A stretch of 38,824 nt of DNA from DATDCV01 sp036524155 (GCA_036524155.1 DATDCV010000313.1:1-38824); one strand, 5' to 3'; shown: positions 1 to 8,687, numbered from the stretch's first letter. The notes: generated from the letters alone by a model not told the origin. Made by a program: numbers and translations.

Positions 1-651
1 ACATCAAGGCTATATATTGTCACCCTGCTTATTTAACTTATATGCAGAGTACATCATGAGAAATGCTGGGCTGGAAGAAGCACAAGCTGGAATCAAGATT
101 GCCAGGCAAAATATCAATAACCTCAGATATGCAGATAATACCACCCTTATGGCAGAAAGTGAAGAGGAACTCAAAAGCCTCTTGATGAAAGTGAAAGTGG
201 AGAGTGAAAAAGTGGGCTTAAAGCTCAGCATTCAGAAAATGAAGATCATGGCATCTGGTCCCATCACTTCATGGGAAATAGATGGGGAAACAGTGGAAAC
301 AGTGTCAAACTTTATTTTTTTGGGGCTCCAAAATCACTGCAGATGGTGATTGCAGCCATGAAATTAAAAGAGGCTTACTCCTTGGAAGGAAAGTTATGAC
401 CAACCTAGATAGCATATTGAAAAGCAGAGACATTACTTTGCCAACAAAGGTTCGTCTAGTCAAGGCTATGGTTTTCCCTGTGGTCATGTATGGATGTGAG
501 TTGGACTGTGAAGAAGGCTGAGCGCTGAAGAATTGATGCTTTTGAACTGTGGTGTTGGAGAAGACTGTTGAGAGTGCCTTGGACTGCAAGGAGATCCAAC
601 CAGTCCATTCTGAAGGAGATCAGCCCTGGGATTTCTTTGGAAGGAATGATG
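1..651 (+). mobile_element. BovB (RTE-type) LINE fragment, eukaryotic, degenerate
   Basis: The stretch encodes, over three successive frames, the end of a non-LTR reverse transcriptase. It runs from the SPCLFNLYAEYIMRNAG block through LRYADN and VSNFIFLG, then GSKITADGDCSHEIK and MVFPVVMYGCE, and finally RVPWTARRSNQSILKE. I recognise this from memory as the ruminant BovB/RTE element, whose DNA matches closely up to about 651. An extra base in the T/G run near 321-326 shifts the frame, and a 2-bp loss near 500 shifts it again. The catalytic YADD is YADN here (Asn codon 137-139), so the copy is dead. It is AT-richer than the rest of the window. The 5' end runs off the window. Its presence in a bacterial contig suggests host contamination or chimeric assembly. 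Confidence 0.88.
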
Positions 652-690
652 CTAAATGGGGTAATGGGACAAGAATTAAGACTTGTAGAG
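652..690. other. Junction between eukaryotic and bacterial sequence
   Basis: BovB-like sequence stops after GATGCTAAA at about 651, where the remembered element continues differently. By about 691 the sequence is GC-rich and encodes a bacterial WD40 blade. The ~40 bases between are AT-rich and I cannot assign them to either side. A single open frame happens to cross the junction, so an automatic gene call would fuse LINE codons to the bacterial protein. Chimeric assembly is the likeliest cause. Confidence 0.75.
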
Positions 691-1869
691 ATCACCGGCC
701 AGGTTAAGTGGCAGACAAGCCCGCACCGCGCGAACATCTATCAGGCGAAATTCTCGCCCGACGCCAGGACGTTGGCTACCGCAAGCTGGGACGGCACAGC
801 CAAGCTGTGGAACGTTGCCAGCGGCCAGGAGATGTTTACCTTCAAGGCGCCGGGCGTGGTTTGGAGTATCGCGTTTTCGCCGGACGGACAATGGTGGGCA
901 GCCGGGAGCGGTTCGGCGCGAAGGAGAGAGGTGGCATTGTTCCGCACCGCCTCCCCTCCTGCCCCCCGGGCGAGCCCGGCACCCACGGCCCCGCGTATCC
1001 TGTTCCAACCGGTCAGTCAGACGGCCTATGAGGGTGATAGCCGGACGTTGGGTGTGTTCGCGACGGGCCGGCAGCCTCTTCAGTACCAATGGTGGAAAGG
1101 CAACGAGGCTTTGGCGGGGCAAACCAACGCTACTTTAACTTTCACCAATTCGACGGTGGCCCAGAACGGCGATTACCGAGTGCTCGTCACCAACCAAATA
1201 GGAAGCGTCGCCAGCAGCAACGCGACGCTGCGTGTGGTTCAGGTGCGCGAAGAGATCATCGCCGAGATCAATTTCGATGACAAACCACCTTCAGGCGGAT
1301 ATGGCGCCCACGCGTATGCCGAGAAACCGGATCATTGGCTCACCAGTGCTCAGGCAGTTGCAGGGGTAGGCGTCGGTGGCAGCACGGGGCTGGTTGTGAG
1401 AGCGGAGCGGTCAGGATTCACGAACACGCTCCAAGGGTGGGCGGGATTTGGAGGGACCGTGAGGACCGCGGCCAACCGTAGCAGTGGTTTGGACACCACA
1501 AACCTTGGCCTCTACAAGCTCTACGCGACAATAAGAACCGAGGGTCTGAATGGAACAAACACTCATGCCGACCTTGCGTGGGACTTCAGGGCCCCTGAAG
1601 GAATTATTCTCGGTGTCCGACTCCTCGTGCCACTGACAACGAACTACCAGGTTTATTCCTTCGTGTTGGAAAATGGCAGCATCGCCACTTTCGCCGGGTC
1701 TTGGAGCGATTTCGTCTCTAAGTTCGACCACATTGACACGGTGGCGTTGGTGGTTCAGGCCACTGAATGGCTCAATGATTATACGACCAACGCGGAGAAC
1801 GCCCTCTACGTCGACGACATTACATTCGTGCGGCTCGTGCCTGTTCCGCAGCCTGTAAGACGCCGTTAG
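691..1869 (+). CDS. WD40/Ig-domain secreted-type protein, 5'-truncated
   Basis: Only the C-terminal part of a bacterial protein is present; its true start was lost at the junction near 652-690. The visible protein begins with one and a half WD40 blades (FSPDARTLATASWDGTAKLW, then WSIAFSPDGQW). A Pro/Ala-rich linker follows. Next is an Ig-like domain with the pattern QPVSQTAYEGDS, QYQWWKGN and NGDYRVLVTNQIGS. A ~170-residue beta-rich C-terminal domain ends in NALYVDDITFVRL, like jelly-roll carbohydrate-binding modules. WD40 plus Ig architectures are common in Verrucomicrobiota surface proteins. No enzyme domain is visible, and the function is unknown. The upstream in-frame codons (568-690) are LINE-derived or unassigned and should not be counted. 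Confidence 0.7.
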   Translation: MTGQVKWQTSPHRANIYQAKFSPDARTLATASWDGTAKLWNVASGQEMFTFKAPGVVWSIAFSPDGQWWAAGSGSARRREVALFRTASPPAPRASPAPTAPRILFQPVSQTAYEGDSRTLGVFATGRQPLQYQWWKGNEALAGQTNATLTFTNSTVAQNGDYRVLVTNQIGSVASSNATLRVVQVREEIIAEINFDDKPPSGGYGAHAYAEKPDHWLTSAQAVAGVGVGGSTGLVVRAERSGFTNTLQGWAGFGGTVRTAANRSSGLDTTNLGLYKLYATIRTEGLNGTNTHADLAWDFRAPEGIILGVRLLVPLTTNYQVYSFVLENGSIATFAGSWSDFVSKFDHIDTVALVVQATEWLNDYTTNAENALYVDDITFVRLVPVPQPVRRR

Positions 1870-1993
1870 GAGCGGGTCCTTCCAACGCGGAACACACGAT
1901 ACCTGCCCTGCGCATTAATTCTCGCTGAGAGGTGAAGGGATTCGGCCTGCAATAGGCGCAGGTTAATAGTGACGGAACGAGCTGGGACTAGGA

Positions 1994-2085
1994 CCGGAGG
2001 ACGAGCCGCAGCAGGACGAGCGTCCGCACTGAGCCGGAATGGAGGCGGCCTTGCGCGTGCCTTGCTGCTGCGGCTCGTCTTCCGG
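1994..2085. repeat. Inverted repeat, 20-bp arms
   Basis: Arms at 1994-2013 and 2066-2085 are reverse complements with one mismatch (GGACGAG versus CTCGTCTT region) and enclose 52 bp. It lies in the 395-bp gap between the WD40/Ig gene and the convergent pseudopilin gene. I see no gene in the gap. It could be a REP-like element or a bidirectional terminator stem, but no T-run follows either arm. Confidence 0.7.
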
Positions 2086-2264
2086 AACGGCCCGCCATGG
2101 CTGCACACATGGAACCGGGAACATGAGCGATCCAGAGTGCTTAATATGACGGTAATTGAGACCCGGATGCATATCCCACAACTTTACATCGGGTCCGCGC
2201 AGGCCGGCGCAAAGCCAAACCGGCGAGGCATCACGCTTAGACTGCACAGAATGAATTTTCTCAA

Positions 2265-3152
2265 TCACGGCTGGTGGTCGTTGTTCCAACGGCTCAGGCT
2301 AAAGCCATTCGTGCCGAGGAGAACCTCGGTTCTGATGCTGGCGGCGTGCGCGTCGGCGAAGAGCATGTTGAACGCAGTGCCATGTTGGGCGTGCTCGATG
2401 AAAGTGGTGTCTGTGCCGAAGCTGCTATAATCAGCCGCGCCGCCCAGCCGCTGGGTTCTGACAGGCCCCCACAATCCGATCACCGGGCGGGCATCGCCGA
2501 ACGCATATAGATCGGCGGGCGCCTTGAGCTGGCTTTCGCGGATCGGCTGAGTGAGCGGCTGGCCGTCAACCAGGCAAAAGCCCAGCCCGGGGCTGGCCGG
2601 TTGCGACTCGCCGGCAACCAGTTGGCGGCGTCCCGCCGCGTTATAGGCATAGCTGCCACAAGGAGCGTAAACGGCGGTCAGTTCGCCCCCGGCATTTACT
2701 GCGGTTTCGCCTTCATAATGGATCCCGCGGTAGGCGGGACATTTGAAGATCCCCTCTCCCCATTGGGCGTTCGAGACCGTTGTGCCCAGCGCGTCAAACC
2801 AATAAGAAAGCCCCCGCCCATTTGCGCAGGGAATACTCGCGACATACGGGTAAACACCGTCGGATTGGTCGAGATACATGCGCAACGCAATCCCTTGCTG
2901 ATGCAGGTTGCTCAGGCAGACGATGCCTCGCGACTTGGTTTTGGCTCGCGACAGCGCCGGCAGCATCACCGCCGCCAGGAGCGCGAGGATGGCCATGACG
3001 ACCAGCAACTCCAGCAGGGTAAACGCACGCCTGCAACCGCGGCCGCGTTCGTTTTCGCCCGGAACCGTCCGGAAAAAGATCGTAACAACTCGGTTGGCGA
3101 ATGCGCCAAAGCCTTCGCCCCTGGAACCTGGGTTTCTACTTTCGCTCTTCAT
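2265..3152 (-). CDS. Pseudopilin-like protein with N-terminal methylation motif
   Basis: A type IV pilin/type II secretion-like leader is followed by the hydrophobic helix AFTLLELLVVMAILALLAAV. Cleavage would fall before Phe44, with Glu48 at the conserved +5 position. The residue before the cleavage site is Ala rather than the usual Gly, and the 43-residue leader is long. The rest (about 295 residues in all) matches the H-X9-DG-type pseudopilin family abundant in Planctomycetes and Verrucomicrobiota: paired Cys in the globular domain, FNMLFADAHAASI near the end, and the C-terminal signature RWNNDHQP. These proteins are thought to be exported or surface-assembled; their exact role is unknown. 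The gene is divergent from the sigma factor gene downstream of 3377. Confidence 0.85.
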   Translation of the reverse strand: MKSESRNPGSRGEGFGAFANRVVTIFFRTVPGENERGRGCRRAFTLLELLVVMAILALLAAVMLPALSRAKTKSRGIVCLSNLHQQGIALRMYLDQSDGVYPYVASIPCANGRGLSYWFDALGTTVSNAQWGEGIFKCPAYRGIHYEGETAVNAGGELTAVYAPCGSYAYNAAGRRQLVAGESQPASPGLGFCLVDGQPLTQPIRESQLKAPADLYAFGDARPVIGLWGPVRTQRLGGAADYSSFGTDTTFIEHAQHGTAFNMLFADAHAASIRTEVLLGTNGFSLSRWNNDHQP

Positions 3153-3211
3153 GTGAACCTCGAACCCCCTCGCGAGATCGGCGGGCTATTTCCCGTCAAA
3201 AATTTTGGGGG

Positions 3212-3316
3212 TTGTAGGCGACGAGGTAACGAGGCGAAAACTCACGCTGGCAACACGCGACACCTATCCGCATCTACCGCCACTTCTCAATCGCCTCGTT
3301 ACCTCGTCGCCTACAA
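3212..3316. repeat. Perfect 26-bp inverted repeat
   Basis: Arms at 3212-3237 and 3291-3316 are exact reverse complements (core GGCGACGAGGTAACGAGGCG) and enclose 53 bp. The element fills the divergent intergenic region between the pseudopilin gene and the ECF sigma gene, so it could lie in either promoter region. Its size and symmetry fit a MITE- or REP-like element. No second copy was seen in this window. Confidence 0.85.
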
Positions 3317-3412
3317 TCATGCCTTGACGATTCGCTTCCATTATGGCGTAGATGAGGCGTCCGACGGCAGCGGGCTATGGCATCAGAACTCAATCCAGGA
3401 CGAGAGCCTGGG

Positions 3413-3982
3413 ATGGGGGAAATCACGCGCTTGCTCCAAAACATGCGCGAGGGGCATCCAAAGGCCGAGGAGGAGTTGTTGTCCCGCGTTTACCACGAGC
3501 TGCGCGCCCTGGCGGCCTCCAAGTTGGCGCACGAGGCTCCGGGTCAGACGTTGCAGGCCACGGCGCTGGTGCACGAGGTCTGGCTGCGCCTGGCGGGTGG
3601 CAACGGCCAGCACTTTCCGGATCGAGCGTATTTCTTTGCCGCAGCGGGGGAAGTGATGCGCCGGATCCTCGTCGACAACGCGCGGCGCAAGAAACGGCTC
3701 AAGCGCGGGGGCAACCTGGAAAGGACGGATTTGGACAAAATAGACCTGCCGGCCCCGGTCCCCGATGAGCAATTACTGGAAGTGGATGAGGCGCTCACGC
3801 GGCTCGCCCAGGCGGAACCCCGCGCGGCGGTGGTGGTCAAACTCTGTTTCTTCGTCGGGTTGACCCACGAAGAAGCCGCAAAGGAGCTGGGTGTTTCCGT
3901 CTCGACGGTGGAACGGAGCTGGGCGTTCGCGCGTGCCTGGCTGTCTCGTGAGATTGAGCGGAGCCAAAGCGCCAACACCTAG
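3413..3982 (+). CDS. ECF-type RNA polymerase sigma factor
   Basis: A 189-residue sigma factor of the ECF subgroup common in Planctomycetes, Acidobacteria and Verrucomicrobiota. It would direct RNA polymerase to a small regulon. Region 2 spans about residues 20-95 (ELLSRVYHELRALA, HEVWLRL, FFAAAGEVMRRILVDNARR). Region 4 spans about 122-185, with the helix-turn-helix LTHEEAAKELGVSVSTVERS. An upstream in-frame ATG at 3377 would add 12 residues; 3413 is preferred because family members usually begin close to the ITRLLQ motif. No anti-sigma factor is adjacent. The next gene is a Ser/Thr kinase, a pairing often seen in these phyla that suggests phosphorylation-dependent control (inference). Confidence 0.88.
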   Translation: MGEITRLLQNMREGHPKAEEELLSRVYHELRALAASKLAHEAPGQTLQATALVHEVWLRLAGGNGQHFPDRAYFFAAAGEVMRRILVDNARRKKRLKRGGNLERTDLDKIDLPAPVPDEQLLEVDEALTRLAQAEPRAAVVVKLCFFVGLTHEEAAKELGVSVSTVERSWAFARAWLSREIERSQSANT

Positions 3983-4100
3983 ACTTCCGAAGTTCTGTTG
4001 AAGGGAATTGCTCGCGATTTGGCGCAGGAGAAGTTGTGGGGCAGAGATTGGCAGTGCCCGGTTCTGCGGCTGCTCCACAGGCAGGGGCGGAGCCTGTGAA

Positions 4101-6803
4101 ATGAACTCTGAGAATCCAGATGCCCTAAAGATCTTCGGCGAAGCTTTGGCCTTGGACGCGCCGGCTGAGCGTGCGGCTTACCTCGAGGACGCGTGTGCCG
4201 GCAATCCGGACCTTCGCCAGGAGGTCGAGTCGCTCCTGGCCGCCTACGCGCGGGCGGGAGATTTCCTCGGCCAGCCTCGCCGGCTTTCAGAACCCGATTT
4301 TTCCATCGAACGCACCGGCACAAGGATTGGCCGTTACAAGCTGCTGGAGAAAATCGGCGAAGGAGGCTTCGGGGTGGTTTACCTGGCTGAGCAGGAGGAG
4401 CCGGTGCAACGGAAAGTCGCGCTGAAGATCATCAAGCCCGGCATGGACTCCCGGGAGATCGTGGCCCGCTTCGAAGCCGAACGCCAGGCGCTCGCCCTGA
4501 TGGATCATCCCACCATCGCGAAAGTGCTGGATGGCGGGGTCACCGAGGCGGGCCGCCCCTATTTCGTGATGGAGTTGGTGCACGGGACCGCCATCACCCG
4601 GTACTGTGACGACAAAGCTTTGTCTACAGCCGAACGCCTGCAGATTTTCATACAGGTTTGCCACGCCGTGCAGCACGCGCACCAAAAGGGGATCATCCAC
4701 CGCGACCTGAAACCGAATAACATCCTGGTGACGCTGTACGATGGCAAGCCGGCGCCCAAGATTATTGATTTTGGGGTCGCCAAGGCGCTGGGCCAGAAGT
4801 TGACCGAGAAAACACTGGTTACGGCCTTTCAGCAGATGATCGGCACACCGGCTTACATGAGTCCGGAGCAGGCCGAGATCAGCGGCTTGGACATCGATAC
4901 CCGGAGCGACATCTACTCGCTTGGGGTGTTGCTTTATGAACTGCTGACCGGGGTTACGCCATTCGATGCCGGGGTGCTGGCCAGGGCGGGGCTGGATGAG
5001 GTCCGCCGGCTGATCCGCGAACAGGAACCGTTGAAGCCGTCGACGCGGCTGGAGACGCTCGGGAATCACCTGGCGGAAGTGGCCAGGGACCGCCAGACCG
5101 AACCCGCCGCCCTGGGCCGGCTCGTGCGCGGTGACCTCGACTGGATCGTGATGAAGTGCCTGGAGAAGGATCGGCGGCGGCGGTACGACACGGCTCAGAA
5201 CGTGGCACTCGATATCGAGCATTACCTGAGCTACGAACCGGTCAGCGCGGCGGCGCCGAGCAGAGGCTACCTGGCACGGAAGTTCATTCGGCGGCACAAG
5301 ACCGGGCTGGCGATGGTGAGCGCTTTGGCGCTGATGCTGATCGGAGCCGCCGTCGTGAGCACGCGCCAGGCGGTGCGCGCGAACCGGGCGGAGACACAAG
5401 CCGAAACGGTCGCGCGGATGCTGACGGACATCTTGATGAGCGTGAGGTCCGACCTCGCGGAGGGACGCGACACCGGGTTCATGTTGGACGTTCTCGGGAA
5501 GGCGGGCGCGCGCGTGGACGTCGACCTGAAAATGGAGCCGCTGATTGCCGCCCGGATTCAGGACCTTCTGGGGGTCACGTACTGGCAGTTGGGCAATTAC
5601 ACGGATGCGGAGTCCCGGCTGCGGTGGGCCCTGGAGACGCGCGAGCGCCTGCTGGGCAAGCAGCATCGCGACACGCTGACGAGCCTGAATCACCTGGCCC
5701 GTGTGCTGATTTCAAAGGGCGACTACGCCGGGGCCGAGCGGCTCTACCGCGGCGCGGCCTTCGAGAGCGCGCTGGGCGCAACGGACCTCACCACCATTGC
5801 GAGCGTCATTGGGCTGGGATACGCGGTTTCCGGCAAAGGCGATTACGCCGAAGCCGAGTCGCTTTTCCGCAAGGCCCTGCGCGCCCAGAGGTTGATCGGC
5901 AAGGACGATCACGTCACGCTGCAGACTGTTTTCGACCTGGCCCACGTGCTTTGCGCCCGGGCGGAGTATGACCAGGCGGAGTTGCTGCTGCGCGGGCCGT
6001 TGAAGGCGCACGAGCCCAAGGGCCCCAACGATCCCGACACTCTGAGGATCATCGAGAACCTGGCGCGCGTTCTCAGCGCCAAGGGCGACGACGCCGGTGC
6101 CGAGAGCCTCTACCGCCGATCCCTGGAAACACTGGAGCGCACTTTGCCGAAAGACCATCCCGACACTCTCAACACCCTCTCCAGCCCGGCCAATCTGCTC
6201 ATGAGGAAGCGCGACTATGCCGGAGCCGAGTCGCTTTACGGCCGCGCCGCGCAGGGATATAAGAGGGCATTCCGGGAAAATCTCAGGCTGGCTTGTGTCC
6301 TCCACGCGCTCGGCAATTCGCTGTCGGCGCAAGAAAAACTCGCCGAGGCGGAGCAAGCCCAGCGCGAGTCGCTGGCCATGCATCGCAAGCTGGGCGGGCC
6401 CGAACACGCTCACGTTCCCGAAGCGGGGCGCAGCCTGGCGGCGGTGCTTAAGAAACGGGGCAAATCCGAGGAGGCGGAATTGGTAAACCGGGAAGTGAAG
6501 GCGACGGAGGTGTTGATCAACGCGCAGAAGCTTTACGGTCCGGAGAATGTCATAACGGCGACGGCACTGGCGAACGTGGGAGCCGCCATTGAGGCGCGAG
6601 GCGAAGTATTGGAAGCCGTTTGGGTGTACCGGCAAGCATATCGGGTCCGCAAGAAGCTGCTCGGTCCTTATGATCCAGTCCTCACCGAGTCCCGCAGCAA
6701 TCTAATCCAGGCGCTGGCCAAGACAGGTAAAACGGAGGAGGCGGAGGACCTCCGGCGTGAAGCCGAGCAGCCCCGGAAAGCGGGCCGTCAGGAAAGGAAG
6801 TGA
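4101..6803 (+). CDS. Transmembrane Ser/Thr protein kinase with C-terminal TPR domain
   Basis: This is a 900-residue membrane protein kinase of the Hanks (PknB-like) type. The kinase domain has the glycine loop GEGGFG (86-91), ATP-binding Lys109 (VALKI), the catalytic loop HRDLKPNN (200-207), DFG (223-225) and an APE-like SPE (254-256), so it should be active. One transmembrane helix lies at about 401-419. The C-terminal half is a run of ~42-residue kinesin-light-chain-like TPR repeats (A..LYRRSLE.. pattern), which usually bind protein partners. The start at 4101 is chosen over the in-frame 4008 start because a purine-rich GGGGCGGAG lies just upstream and family proteins start near this point. 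It sits about 120 bp after the sigma gene and likely forms an operon with it. Confidence 0.9.
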   Translation: MNSENPDALKIFGEALALDAPAERAAYLEDACAGNPDLRQEVESLLAAYARAGDFLGQPRRLSEPDFSIERTGTRIGRYKLLEKIGEGGFGVVYLAEQEEPVQRKVALKIIKPGMDSREIVARFEAERQALALMDHPTIAKVLDGGVTEAGRPYFVMELVHGTAITRYCDDKALSTAERLQIFIQVCHAVQHAHQKGIIHRDLKPNNILVTLYDGKPAPKIIDFGVAKALGQKLTEKTLVTAFQQMIGTPAYMSPEQAEISGLDIDTRSDIYSLGVLLYELLTGVTPFDAGVLARAGLDEVRRLIREQEPLKPSTRLETLGNHLAEVARDRQTEPAALGRLVRGDLDWIVMKCLEKDRRRRYDTAQNVALDIEHYLSYEPVSAAAPSRGYLARKFIRRHKTGLAMVSALALMLIGAAVVSTRQAVRANRAETQAETVARMLTDILMSVRSDLAEGRDTGFMLDVLGKAGARVDVDLKMEPLIAARIQDLLGVTYWQLGNYTDAESRLRWALETRERLLGKQHRDTLTSLNHLARVLISKGDYAGAERLYRGAAFESALGATDLTTIASVIGLGYAVSGKGDYAEAESLFRKALRAQRLIGKDDHVTLQTVFDLAHVLCARAEYDQAELLLRGPLKAHEPKGPNDPDTLRIIENLARVLSAKGDDAGAESLYRRSLETLERTLPKDHPDTLNTLSSPANLLMRKRDYAGAESLYGRAAQGYKRAFRENLRLACVLHALGNSLSAQEKLAEAEQAQRESLAMHRKLGGPEHAHVPEAGRSLAAVLKKRGKSEEAELVNREVKATEVLINAQKLYGPENVITATALANVGAAIEARGEVLEAVWVYRQAYRVRKKLLGPYDPVLTESRSNLIQALAKTGKTEEAEDLRREAEQPRKAGRQERK

Positions 6804-6806
6804 TCG

Positions 6807-7592
6807 ATGAACGATTCGGAATCGCTCCGTTTTGCGTGTCCGCTTTGCGGTCAGCACATCGAGTGCACTGCCGCCTGGGCCGGGGTCGAGCTGGATTGCC
6901 CGGCCTGCGCACAACGGATCCGCGCTCCGTTGCCCGCCATCGCGGTGATGCCACAAGCGGCGCCTGTTTCTGCCGCGTCTCTCGCGTTAACGGAGAGTTT
7001 CGGGCCCGGCCGAACCCAAACAGGTCCGCGGGGTTTCCACGGCCAGACGGGCGGGGTCGGCAACGAGCCCCTCACGGCGCGCACAACCCTCTCTTGCCGG
7101 CAGGAGCACGCTGAGGAACTGCGGCAGACCCACCTCAGTCGCGAAGCGCACGTCAAAGGATTCGGGCTCCTCTATATTGTGGCCGGGTGCATCTTCGGAA
7201 TTTCGGGATGTTCGGTAGCCTTTGACCCGGAAAGGTCGCGGCGCTATGAATACGTTCCGTTCTACGCGCTGGCCCTTGCCCTGCTGTTTCTCTCGACCGG
7301 CATGGGCTTGCGCAAGCTGCGCCCGTGGTCCCGCATCGTGTCCGGTGTCATCTCCGGCTTTGGTCTCTTAGTCTTTCCTTTCGGGACCCTTATCAACGGA
7401 CTCGTTTTGTACATGCTCTTTTCGCAAAAGGGGGCGATGGTCTTCTCCGAGCGTTACCAGCGCGCGATCGCCGTCACACCGAACCTGAAGTACCGCACTC
7501 CAATTATCCTTTGGATCTTGCTGGGCATTGTTCTTCTGTTGTTCATTGTCGCCGTGTTTTACGCCGGCTACTCCGGGTTTCGCCGCCGATAA
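6807..7592 (+). CDS. Zinc-ribbon membrane protein
   Basis: A 261-residue protein of unknown function. The N-terminus has a zinc ribbon, CPLCGQ at 11-16 and CPAC near 31-34. A low-complexity linker follows, then about four to five hydrophobic helices from residue 115 on. Small zinc-ribbon domains fused to membrane helices are frequent next to Hanks kinases in Planctomycetes and Verrucomicrobiota. The ATG lies 3 bp after the kinase stop codon. The ribosome-binding site AGGAAAGGAAG is inside the kinase gene end, so the two genes are almost certainly co-translated. It could be a substrate or partner of the kinase; this is inference only. Confidence 0.75.
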   Translation: MNDSESLRFACPLCGQHIECTAAWAGVELDCPACAQRIRAPLPAIAVMPQAAPVSAASLALTESFGPGRTQTGPRGFHGQTGGVGNEPLTARTTLSCRQEHAEELRQTHLSREAHVKGFGLLYIVAGCIFGISGCSVAFDPERSRRYEYVPFYALALALLFLSTGMGLRKLRPWSRIVSGVISGFGLLVFPFGTLINGLVLYMLFSQKGAMVFSERYQRAIAVTPNLKYRTPIILWILLGIVLLLFIVAVFYAGYSGFRRR

Positions 7593-7637
7593 CCCGGTGA
7601 TCATTTACAAGACTGATGTTTATGATAATATTACCGG

Positions 7638-8390
7638 ATGCCCAACACACCCAGAGGCCCGACGGCGGCGGGCTTTACGCTCATCGAGCTGCTGGTGGTC
7701 ATAGCGATTATCGCGATCCTGGCGGCGCTGCTCATGCCGGCTTTGTCCGGCGGCCAGGCGGCCGCGCGCTCCGCCCGCTGTAAAAGCAACGTCCACCAGA
7801 TCGGCATCGCGCTGAAGCTCTACACGGATGAATTTCAGAATTACCCGGTGTGCACGGCGGTCGAGGCCGATAGCGCGGCGGGCTATTCTTTCTGGGACGG
7901 CAGGATCCTGCCCTTCGCGTCGAACAACCGCGACCTGTTTGCCTGTCCGGCGGAGAAGCGGGCGGCGCGGTGGACCAACAACCCGGTCCTGCCGCAACGC
8001 AACCCCGGCTACGGCTACAACATGGCCGGCAGCGGCCGGTATCCCACGTTCGACGCCGGGCTCGGGCTGGATGGCGGCGCGAACGGACGGATGGGAAGCT
8101 CGGGCCGCGGTTTGCCGGAAAGCCGTGTCCAGGCTCCAAGCGACATGCTGGCCGTGGCGGACTGCCAGCCGCGGAACGGCGGAGAAGACTACGATCTGGA
8201 CGATTTCTTTTCTGTTAATCTGCTGGCCGAGCTGACTCCGCGGCATAATCGGGGAGAAAACGCCGTCTTCTGCGACGACCATGTCGAGTACGCCAAACAC
8301 GCTGTTTGGCTCAGAAAGGCCGACCCTTCCCGCCAGCGCTGGAACAACGACCACCAACCGCATCCGGAGACCTGGGCCAACAACCCCTGA
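7638..8390 (+). CDS. Pseudopilin-like protein with N-terminal methylation motif
   Basis: A 250-residue protein with a short leader ending in Gly12, then FTLIELLVVIAIIAILAALL with Glu17 at +5, a canonical prepilin peptidase site and membrane helix. The globular part keeps the family pattern (CKSNVHQIGIALKLYTDE, later AVFCDDHVEYA) and near the C-terminus the signature RWNNDHQP, also found in the pseudopilin at 2265-3152. It lies 45 bp after the zinc-ribbon gene on the same strand and may be the last gene of the sigma-kinase cluster. Role in export or surface structures is unknown. Confidence 0.87.
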   Translation: MPNTPRGPTAAGFTLIELLVVIAIIAILAALLMPALSGGQAAARSARCKSNVHQIGIALKLYTDEFQNYPVCTAVEADSAAGYSFWDGRILPFASNNRDLFACPAEKRAARWTNNPVLPQRNPGYGYNMAGSGRYPTFDAGLGLDGGANGRMGSSGRGLPESRVQAPSDMLAVADCQPRNGGEDYDLDDFFSVNLLAELTPRHNRGENAVFCDDHVEYAKHAVWLRKADPSRQRWNNDHQPHPETWANNP

Positions 8391-8480
8391 CGATGCGGCC
8401 GGCCCGGCCGGCGGGGTCCGATCCAACTGCGCAGCAAAAACAACCTGCTGAGCGGGCTCTGCCGGGGGCAAAATTGGGTA

Positions 8481-8610
8481 TCCGCTCAGTCTTGGGTCGG
8501 AGCGCCGAGTTGCACTCGGCTTACACGCGGCCGTCAGCGCGCTTAAGCCGATTGAAAATCAGCGCGCTTAAGCCGATTAACAATCGGCGCTCCGAGCCAA
8601 GACGAGCGGA
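8481..8610. repeat. Palindromic repeat family A, copy 1
   Basis: Outer arms start with CAGTCTTGGGTCGGAGC and end with GCTCCGAGCCAAGAC (one mismatch). Inside is the hairpin GCCGAGTTGCACTCGGC. The second half contains a tandem duplication of about 25 bp (8536-8560 and 8561-8585, AGCGCGCTTAAGCCGATT). It lies between the pseudopilin gene and the rplM promoter. Other copies are at 14904, 30950 and 37295, with a half copy at 18634. Confidence 0.85.
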
Positions 8611-8632
8611 TCAAAATTGGTGAAAATCCGTA

Positions 8633-8660
8633 TTGACTTGAGCGGGGTGTTTGCTAGTTT
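8633..8660 (+). promoter_or_regulatory. Probable sigma-70 promoter of rplM-rpsI
   Basis: A -35 like TTGACT (8633-8638) and a -10 like TAGTTT (8655-8660) are separated by 16 bp. The rplM start codon lies 28 bp downstream. No experimental support; the call rests on spacing and position. Confidence 0.45.
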
Positions 8661-8687
8661 CACCCCTCTTTTGATCAGGATTCTGAG

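Noticed and set aside
568..690. Single open frame joining the LINE fragment to the WD40/Ig protein as one gene
   Set aside because: The upstream codons are LINE-derived or unassigned; the join is best explained by a chimeric contig, not by a fusion gene.
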